From Mesostigma viride (Eukaryota > Streptophyta > Mesostigmatophyceae > Mesostigmatales > Mesostigmataceae), in the NCBI GenBank assembly GCA_009746045.1, contig RPFO01000167.1, forward strand, positions 1,874,011-1,938,010: 64,000 nucleotides of DNA, given 5' to 3'. Of this stretch, positions 58,160 to 64,000 are shown in pieces. Both the position numbers and the translations under genes were made by a program. Under the pieces are notes generated by a model, which had not been told where the DNA came from, ran no database searches, and saw only the letters and a list, made by a program, of their open reading frames with translations. The stretch's first letter is position 1, and the number at the start of each line of letters is the position of its first letter.

Positions 58160-58252
58160 TGGGAATGACGCCCAATGAGTGACACGCCACAGAAACTGTA
58201 ATTTATTGATGAATAAATAAATATATAAAAGATTACAGAAGAACGTATCGGG

Positions 58253-59468
58253 TCAGCACAGAACGTCGGAGGCCAGCACGATCGGCCAGCGCTCCTTCCA
58301 CTCGGCCAGGTCCGCGTCCCGGACGTCGAGACCGCGGCCGTGCACGCTCAACACCGCGTCCCCCGCCTGGCCCTCCCTCGGCGTGCGCCCGACCACGCGC
58401 ACCGTCGCCTGGGGGCGCCCATCGGTGACGCGGACGCGGACGTCCTGCTGGGCGGGGACGGTGGGGGAGTCGTCCACCAGCAGGTCCACCGCCCCCCTCA
58501 CGGCCGTCACGTCCCCTTCGCCGACCAGGAGGGGCCGGGTGTCCTCCGTGAAGCAGGTGCAGGGGGCCATGCCGCGGCCGTTGTCCCGGCAGTGCGCGTT
58601 GTACCGTTCGTGCACCACCGGGTTGATGAGGTCGACGCCCCCCACGTCCTGGTTGAAGTAGAAGGTCGACACGCTGTCGTGCGCCCCCATGACGACGGTG
58701 CCTCTCGCCGTCGCCATGAAAACGGCCGTGCCGCCTGCGCCGGCTCGCACCTGCGACAGGGCATAGCGAAAGGTGCCCCCAGCGCGATGGTCTGGGCCCC
58801 GAGGAAGTCTATGCTGCCCCCGCACCTGGCCAGCGCCTGGGTCAGCGGTTGGCGGATCGCGGCGGGGGCCACCGCGTAGGCGAAGCTCGAGTTGGAGCGC
58901 AACACGAGGAGGAGTCGGCACGAGGGGAGCGAGACGCCCTCCGCCGCGCAGACCACCAGGCCGGCCAGGACGGCGTAGTCGAAGGAGAGCTCCCACCCAT
59001 CCCTGCGCTTGGCCGCGTCGAGGAGGAAGATGACGACCCCCGGCACCTTCCGCACGAAGGCGGCGAGCCTCCTCCACTCGACCAGGTGGGGCATCAGGCC
59101 GCAGTCCTCCTCCCGCACAAAGTCGCTGGGGGCTCCAGCCGCGAGTCGGCATCGTACACTGTCACCCTGAGGACGGGCACGCCGGCGAAGGAGAGGTCCC
59201 CAGGGGTCAGCACCCGGTCCCTCCACACGCGGTGGACAAACCGCCGGTCGGCCTCGTCGGTGGCCCGCGCGTGGTGCTCCCTGTATGTGGGCCACAGGGC
59301 CTCCCAGGCCGCCTTGGAGGTGAGCATCATCAACATGCAGGCCTTCCGGTCCAGCCTGCACATGTTCTTGACGAATACCTCGAGCAGGTCATCGTCCAGG
59401 TCGTCCACCCACGGGATGAACGGGTCGACGGTCCTGCGTCCGGTGCTCGTGCGCAGGAATGCTGGCAT
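58253..59468 (-). CDS. F-box-like viral protein (two frame breaks)
   Basis: The start MPAFLRTSTGRRTVDPFIPW leads into DDDLLEVFVKNMCRLDRKAC, which resembles an F-box (acidic-Leu-Leu, helix, conserved Ser-Lys-x-x-Trp-x-x-Leu as SKAAWEAL). F-boxes recruit Skp1/cullin ubiquitin ligases and are common in viruses of algae and amoebae. One added base in the G5 run at 59128-59132 joins this to SDFVREEDCGLMPHLVEW, and one in the C5 run at 58776-58780 joins that to GGTFRYALSQVRAGAGGTAV and the C-terminus. The corrected length is about 405 residues. The central part (SNSSFAYAV, CGGSIDFLGAQTIALG) is not assigned. Confidence 0.65.
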
Positions 59469-59514
59469 AGCGTGATAAAACGGCTTCTAGGTCACGCGCC
59501 CTGGTGAAAGGAGA

Positions 59515-59660
59515 ATGGCGTCGTACGCCCCGGTAAAACGAGACCCGAAGCCGCGCGCCCCGGTAAAACAATCAAGGCCGACGCCCCGCGCGCTGACAAA
59601 ACAAAGGCCGGCGTCCCACGCCCTGATAAAACAAAGGATCGACGCCCCACGCCTCGGGAG
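59515..59660. repeat. About 30-bp degenerate tandem repeat
   Basis: About five units built on ACGCCCCNCGCCCTGATAAA followed by ACAAAGG or similar. Confidence 0.75.
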
Positions 59661-60002
59661 TAAGGCCCTGAACGTCGCACGCCTCGAGGAGACGCAGCGA
59701 CCCGAGAAGGCGGCCGAGAACCGGTTGGGATTGCCTGCCAGGCCAGGTAACCAGGTTTTCAGGTAGGTAACGTCGCCGCTAACCGCGAGAGAGAGAGCGA
59801 ATGGAGTGCGACCCACGATAAAAAATCTGTCAGCGCGCTCAACCACGGGCCACTTTTCCTTTGCCGAATGCTGGAGTGCCTATTTTACCGCTTTACTTTT
59901 CCTCTCAGCAATGCACAAGGGACAGATAATGGGCGACAGTTCATTTATTCACGGTGCATCGTAATTGCACGTGTCTATTAATGAATCGTAATTGCCCGTG
60001 GT

Positions 60003-60310
60003 GCCGGTGCCAGTGTACATTTAGTCAGTGGGGGCCGGTGCCAGTGTACATTTAGTCAGTGGGGGCCGGTGCCAGTACATTTTGGGGGGGCGGTGCCAGT
60101 ACCTTTTTGGGTCGGTGACGGTGCCAGTACCTTTTTGGGTCGGTGACGGTGCCAGTACCTTTTTGGGTCGGTGACGGTGCCAGTACCTTTATTATTGGGG
60201 GCCGGTGCCAGTACCTTTCTTGGTCGGTGACGCTGCCATTACCTTTAGTCGGTGGGGACCGGCGCCAGTACCTCATAACTGGTGGGTGACGGTGACGGTG
60301 CCTCATAACC
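60003..60310. repeat. About 28-bp tandem array, eleven units
   Basis: Units follow GTGCCAGTACCTTTTTGGGT CGGTGACG with variants at the edges (CAGTGTACATTTAGTCAGTG; CTCATAACTGGTGGGTGACG). Three central units are identical. No unique spacers are present, so this is a minisatellite, possibly an origin or expression-control region. Confidence 0.85.
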
Positions 60311-60542
60311 GGTGGGCGACTTGTAAAGAAATAAGGAGTGGGCACGCTTGCAAAATGAATAAGTCGACTACGTCGGTGGATGCTTCTTGAAATCCCGATC
60401 GAGCCCGTGGCTGAGAGGCGATAGTCCTCGCTGGTAGACGATTCTCTGTGGCTGCGGAGGGACAGGAAAGGACTGTCGCGATTGCCCGCGGTCCCGCGTT
60501 GGTCGCGTCGTGCATAGAAAAGATCCGGGGCTGCCAGGTACC

Positions 60543-61198
60543 ATGTTTCGAATGATGCCGCCCCCCCGTGGCTGGGACACGTCCGAGCGACGACCCGAGA
60601 AAGTCCCGGGACTGTGGGGAAAGTACCCCCAGTGCCAGTATTGCGGCGACTGGAAGGACCCTTGCACCTTCTTTGGTGGGAAGGCGCTCTATTGCTCGGA
60701 ATGCCGCGGATACGAGCTGGAATTTCGAGTGAACGCCCCCTCCCACGCCAAAAACGACGAGGCCTTCTGCAAGATTGCCGAGGACCGTGCGGCCGCCCTC
60801 CATCTTTCGCTGCTCGGCGCAGCCCCGGGGGTCGTGACACGCGCGCGTGTGACCCCGGCCAACGCGGCAGGGGTGCGGCAGCTCGCGGAGGGGGTGCAGG
60901 CCGGCGGGCGCCCCTGTGTCCGGCCCGTGTACCGCGTGCCCGAGGGGGGGCTCGCGTGTCTTGCGGGGTTTGCATGGAAAAGCAGTCGCGGCGGGGGTTC
61001 CTCCCCGTCCACGCTCCCGTCGGCCAGGGGAAGCGCGCGCCCCCTCCCCACGACCTCCCCATCTGCCTCTGGTGCATGACCGTGTACCTGCACGACGACG
61101 CCATCCCCTCCCGCGGCCAGTGCCCGCTCTGCCTGGCCGAGCGCAGGCCCGCGCCCGAGAGGCTGGCCTTCCCCTTCTTCGAGCACGCGGCCGAGTGA
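60543..61198 (+). CDS. Viral double zinc-finger protein (one frame break)
   Basis: The frame from MFRMMPPPRGWDTSER carries CQYCGDWKDPC ... YCSEC, a first zinc site. One added base in the G7 run at 60944-60950 joins it to SCGVCMEKQSRRGFLPVH, then ICLWCMTVYLHDD and CPLCLAERR, a RING-like set of CxxC pairs, ending at 61198 with about 218 residues. RING-like viral proteins often act as ubiquitin ligases; with the F-box-like gene nearby, host ubiquitin interference is plausible but unproven. A third-family relationship to the Cys-rich arm proteins is possible. Confidence 0.65.
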
Positions 61199-61238
61199 GC
61201 CGCGTTTTTTCTCGCTGACGCTAGTGTGAACCGCCGCG

Positions 61239-61421
61239 ATGGCACGATGCGTCGAGATAACCCCCCAGGGGACCAAATGCAACAAGCCGCGCGCACCTAG
61301 GGGCAAGCGGTGCGCGGTCCATCTGGCCATCAGGGCCAGGGAGCGCGCGGCCAGGAAGCCCGCGTACAGCCCCCATGATATCCTGGACAAGATGATGCGG
61401 CTTAGGCTGTCTGTGTCGTGA
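61239..61421 (+). CDS. 60-residue Cys/His-knuckle viral protein
   Basis: MARCVEITPQGTKCNKPRAP, then RGKRCAVH: the spacing of the first two Cys and the closing Cys-x2-His match the N-terminus of the gene at 55536-56070, so the two form a small paralogous set. Otherwise Arg/Lys-rich, ending DKMMRLRLSVS. It begins 41 bp after the preceding gene on the same strand. It may bind nucleic acid. Confidence 0.65.
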   Translation: MARCVEITPQGTKCNKPRAPRGKRCAVHLAIRARERAARKPAYSPHDILDKMMRLRLSVS

Positions 61422-61996
61422 TGAATCGTTGAATGAATATTATTCCATTTCTTTAATCCAATCTGTTTTCATTCGCGACCCCCCGTGTCTACTCATGCAT
61501 GCATACATATCACATCCACGCTCGACAGGCGGCGAACCTGGACCGGCCATCGACCGAGTGGGGCGGTTCCTGTCCGGGTACAGCCACGCCTCGAGTTTGG
61601 TTGGATTCTTTTGCGCGACTTCTTTTTTGCACGCCGGCCTGAATAGTTTTTCATATATATGTGCATGCACCTGTAGAATCATAGAGGGTCTATAGCCATA
61701 AATTTATTTTTAGATTCATCAGAAAAAGAAGTAGTGCAGGAGAATCCAAGCCAGGGCCGAGCAGCGGGCGGGCGGGGGCGGGGCGCGAGTTGGATTGTCG
61801 ACCCCTCTCTAGGCGCCGCCGCAGGCCGACTGCGGATGTGCTTCTCCCATCCAACGGCAGCCGTTACGAGGTGGCGCTGGGTCGTCAGCACCTGACAGGG
61901 CGGGATTTGGCATAAATAGGGGTCGCGACGGCACAGGCGCCATCGTTGGGTGCCGCGCACCGGGCAGGCGTCCGCCAGGAGACAAGGGATCCAGTC
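61422..61996. promoter_or_regulatory. Upstream region of the KilA-N genes
   Basis: Contains the third bidirectional AT-rich element (61601-61750), a G/C-rich block similar to those flanking the arm copies (GGGCGGGCGGGGGCGGGGCG), and CATAAATAGGGGT near 61911, a good TATA box about 85 bp before the ATG. Confidence 0.55.
61601..61750. promoter_or_regulatory. Bidirectional AT-rich element, third copy
   Basis: Inverted motif copies at 61601-61628 (minus) and 61722-61750 (plus; GAAGTAGTGCAGGAGAATCC) enclose about 95 bp of AT-rich DNA with ATATATATG. Outside the plus motif the sequence still resembles the arm copies (ATCCAAGC, GGGCGGGG, GCGAGT), so the whole module has been copied, not just the motif. 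Confidence 0.6.
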
Positions 61997-62740
61997 ATGG
62001 ACACTGCGGACGGGACACGGGTAAATTCGCTAGGGGGGGCGGACGCGGTGGACAGGGCGTGGGCGGAGAGGACCTACGCGGACTACCTGTCCTTCAGACG
62101 CGAGGAGGACGAGTTCTGGGTGTTCTCTGTCAAGCCCCAGGACGACATGGAGGTGGACGCGTCCAAGGACGTCCGCGTGCGGAAGAGCGACGGACGGGTG
62201 CAGCTCAAAGCGTTCACACGCGCAATGTCGAATGGCAAAAAGGATGTCACGGACTGGACACGATCGTCCTTGGCCGATGAGTGGCGCTGTCACCTGGAGT
62301 TTGTAAAAACTTCTGATAATGACAAGAGAGGCACGTGGAGTGATCGTGCGCCCTTGCCTGAACTTATAAGGTGGATAAAGAAATCTCCCAACAACCGGGT
62401 CGAGCTCGAGATCCAACACCGGCTGTCCAGCTGTGTCAATGGGGAGTGCGAGGTTCAGTGCCGTTACGGGTACATCGACATCGTCACGTACGACCCAAAG
62501 TCCATCATCGAGGTCAAGGACATGCGCAGTTGGATGACTGGTGTTGGTCAACTCCTGGCGTATGGGATGGACTTCCCAGAGCATGCCAGGAGGCTGCATC
62601 TGTTCAGCTCTAAGAAGAGCGATTGGTTCACTACTCATCAGCACGCTCTCATCAAGGAAGCGTGCGAATCTCAAGGCATCCAGCTGACGTTGGATGCTAG
62701 CGTGTTCAATAAGAGACCCTACATGGATGGACCTCATTGA
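61997..62740 (+). CDS. KilA-N-like N-terminus fused to a PD-(D/E)XK nuclease
   Basis: 247 residues from the ATG at 61997; 17 further upstream codons have no ATG. The N-terminal part (FWVFSVKPQDDMEVDASKDV, then VRKSDGRVQL and MSNGKKDVTDW) aligns by eye with the start of the next gene, a KilA-N protein. The C-terminal part has YIDIVTYDPKSIIEVKDMRS, then TGVGQLLAYGMDFPEHARRL and HLF. Asp and Glu-x-Lys of the PD-(D/E)XK core and the downstream Gln-Leu-Leu-Ala-Tyr helix are present. This nuclease domain is common in giant viruses and some transposons. It probably cleaves or repairs DNA; the target is unknown. Confidence 0.8.
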   Translation: MDTADGTRVNSLGGADAVDRAWAERTYADYLSFRREEDEFWVFSVKPQDDMEVDASKDVRVRKSDGRVQLKAFTRAMSNGKKDVTDWTRSSLADEWRCHLEFVKTSDNDKRGTWSDRAPLPELIRWIKKSPNNRVELEIQHRLSSCVNGECEVQCRYGYIDIVTYDPKSIIEVKDMRSWMTGVGQLLAYGMDFPEHARRLHLFSSKKSDWFTTHQHALIKEACESQGIQLTLDASVFNKRPYMDGPH

Positions 62741-62815
62741 AAACTGGCTATGAGAATGGAGACTGCTCAACAAGTGTGTTTAAATCTGTTAAAAAATATT
62801 GTGAGTTGTTAAATC

Positions 62816-63844
62816 ATGACAATGGCTCTGAGCGTGACATCCCCCCCTTTCACACATGCATTGTTTGCGCTGAGTAGCGAGAATGACAAGTTTTGGATAT
62901 TTCGACTTAAGGCTGCTGCCGGCTTTCGAGTTGATATTACTAAAGACATCAAGGTTCGCAAAAGCGATAAGAAGATCCTAGGAAAGGACCTGTGCCATGC
63001 AGCATCAAACGGCACAAAGGATTTCAAGGAGTGGTGGAGGTGGGGCCATGTTCAGAGCTATGTGAGGACCCTTCACAAGCGTTTGTCGAATGGGGGTGAA
63101 TTCACGCCCATGTGCACAGACACTTATGAGGCCGTAAAAAATGGACCACTAGAAGACCGTGGCATCTGGATCCACCCCAAGCTGGTAAACAGGCTGGCTG
63201 CCTGGATTAGTGACGAATTTGAGCTGGAGGCGATGGACTGGGTGGACCGCATCATGGCGGGGGACATCTCGATGATGGGTGTGGTGCGCGACGCCCACGA
63301 CGCGGTCCACGGCACGAGCACCACGGTGGCGGTGCTGACCCGACCGGGCAACGGTCGCACGAGGCCGGACTACGTGGCGCCTGTGCGCGAGTGCGACCCG
63401 ACCCTGCGCCTGCGCGCGAAGGACACGCAGCACAGGCTGGCGGACCTGGTGAGCTCGGTCGTCCCCAAGGAGCGCGTGGGGAGCGTGATGGCGTTCCTGG
63501 GCGACAAGACCTGCGAGGCGGCCACGGGGATGAGCGCGTCGGCCTTCAAGGAGCTGAACGGCGTGAGGGCCGGTAGCGCCAGGGACGCGATGGACGACGG
63601 TCAGCTGGCGAACGCCTGGTTCTTCATGTACAAGGTCATGGACCGGGCGCCGGACAAGGACCTTCACGAGGCGGCGGTCGAGGTGAAGCGGGCGATGGCC
63701 GCGTTCGTGAAGCCGCCGGAGGGGCCCACCCCGGCGGGCATCGTGGACAGGAACAGACGGGAGATGAGGGATGACTTGCTCTTGACCCGGCCCCTGAACC
63801 GCGACCGGTTCTCGAGGGTGGGGCCCAAGAGGGTCAAGATCTAG
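62816..63844 (+). CDS. KilA-N domain protein
   Basis: 342 residues. After FWIFRLKAAAGFRVDITKDI and KVRKSDKKILGKDLCHAASN comes GTKDFKEW and, further on, GIWIHPKLVNRLAAWISDEF, then ELEAMDWVDRIM. These are the hallmark blocks of the KilA-N DNA-binding domain found in large DNA viruses and phages. The C-terminal half (MAFLGDKTCEAATGMSASAF, then KELNGVRAGSARDAM) is an unassigned helical domain. Codon usage is AT-richer in the first 130 codons than in the last 200, which suggests two parts of different origin. The start lies 75 bp after the previous gene on the same strand, behind an AT-rich leader (TAAAAAATATTGTGAG). Confidence 0.85.
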   Translation: MTMALSVTSPPFTHALFALSSENDKFWIFRLKAAAGFRVDITKDIKVRKSDKKILGKDLCHAASNGTKDFKEWWRWGHVQSYVRTLHKRLSNGGEFTPMCTDTYEAVKNGPLEDRGIWIHPKLVNRLAAWISDEFELEAMDWVDRIMAGDISMMGVVRDAHDAVHGTSTTVAVLTRPGNGRTRPDYVAPVRECDPTLRLRAKDTQHRLADLVSSVVPKERVGSVMAFLGDKTCEAATGMSASAFKELNGVRAGSARDAMDDGQLANAWFFMYKVMDRAPDKDLHEAAVEVKRAMAAFVKPPEGPTPAGIVDRNRREMRDDLLLTRPLNRDRFSRVGPKRVKI

Positions 63845-64000
63845 CTGTCGGTGGGGAGTTCGTTGGCGCGACCCCGCCCCTCTCGACAGCGCGGACCTTG
63901 ACACTGTGCGCTTAGATATTCGTGCGCGCTTGAACGCATGCTGATTGCTCCGTTTAATCGGAATCGAGTTTCATTTTTATCCCATCCCGGTGTATCATCG
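63845..64000. other. Viral intergenic DNA to the window end
   Basis: No ORF. AT-rich words (TTTCATTTTTATCCC) near 63970 could belong to the promoter of a gene outside the window. Confidence 0.4.

Larger units (their letters stand above)
59469..60542. other. 1.07-kb viral intergenic region with two tandem arrays
   Basis: No ORF is supported between 59469 and 60542. The interval holds the arrays at 59515-59660 and 60003-60310 plus an AT-rich stretch (about 59870-60000). It is by far the longest gene-free part of the viral DNA in the window. Confidence 0.6.
48990..64000. mobile_element. Endogenous giant-virus-like segment (continues past the window)
   Basis: From 48,990 rightwards genes are short, intronless, tightly packed and on both strands, with virus-typical families: KilA-N, PD-(D/E)XK nuclease, HNH-like, P-loop kinase, F-box-like and small Cys-rich proteins. 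The region begins with a 5-kb palindrome. Host introns, LINEs and minisatellites stop at this point. No capsid, packaging ATPase or DNA polymerase gene is present in these 15 kb, so assignment to the nucleocytoplasmic large DNA viruses is inference. A chimeric assembly of host and free virus is an alternative. Confidence 0.75.

Noticed and set aside
60003-60310. CRISPR-like array
   Set aside because: Units follow each other directly with no unique spacers, and the context is eukaryotic/viral.

Overview
The window looks like nuclear DNA of a photosynthetic eukaryote, most likely a green alga. Three intron-bearing host genes support this: a 13-exon NUP98-NUP96 nucleoporin precursor on the minus strand (8599-26277), a plastid-type ketol-acid reductoisomerase on the plus strand (29366-32607), and a small EF-hand protein on the minus strand (33796-35958). 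Coding DNA is GC-rich, introns carry minisatellites, and retrotransposon debris is abundant. The species cannot be named from the sequence.

Layout: 1-7.8 kb is a nest of decayed non-LTR retrotransposons (ORF1, APE-type endonuclease, reverse transcriptase) with a terminal-inverted-repeat element and further LINE copies inserted into it, several with readable target-site duplications. 8.6-26.3 kb is NUP98-NUP96. 26.9-28.8 kb is a TIR-bounded element holding a LINE-like 3' remnant. 29.4-32.6 kb is KARI and 33.8-36.0 kb the EF-hand gene. 36-49 kb is repeat-rich and nearly gene-free: a 195-bp tandem array, LINE 3' ends, a hAT-like DNA transposon with a broken BED-finger ORF, a second copy of the LINE domain seen at 0.3 kb, and a LINE RT insertion at 47.4-48.7 kb.

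At 48,990 the character changes. From there to the window end the DNA is compact, intronless and virus-like. It opens with a near-perfect 5.06-kb palindrome (48990-54054, centre 51521/51522) carrying the same two zinc-binding genes in each arm. Unique DNA follows, with HNH-like, P-loop kinase, F-box-like, Cys-rich, KilA-N and PD-(D/E)XK nuclease genes and small unknown ORFs. I read this as the terminal inverted repeat of a giant-virus-like linear genome, opened at its hairpin end and joined to host DNA (an endogenous viral element). No capsid or DNA polymerase gene is in view, so the virus lineage is inferred.

A recurring technical signal: seven viral reading-frame breaks and one in NUP96 are each fixed by adding a single base to a homopolymer. 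One of the viral ones has an internal control, because the other palindrome arm keeps the extra base. These genes are probably intact and the runs under-called.

The best candidates for undescribed biology are the palindromic viral end with its repeat-flanked core, a bidirectional AT-rich control element bounded by inverted copies of a conserved motif at three places, a family of related Cys-rich HNH-like viral proteins, a Cys/Lys C-terminal tag shared by a 23-residue ORF and a membrane protein, and the intron minisatellites of NUP98-NUP96, one of which repeats its own splice donor.
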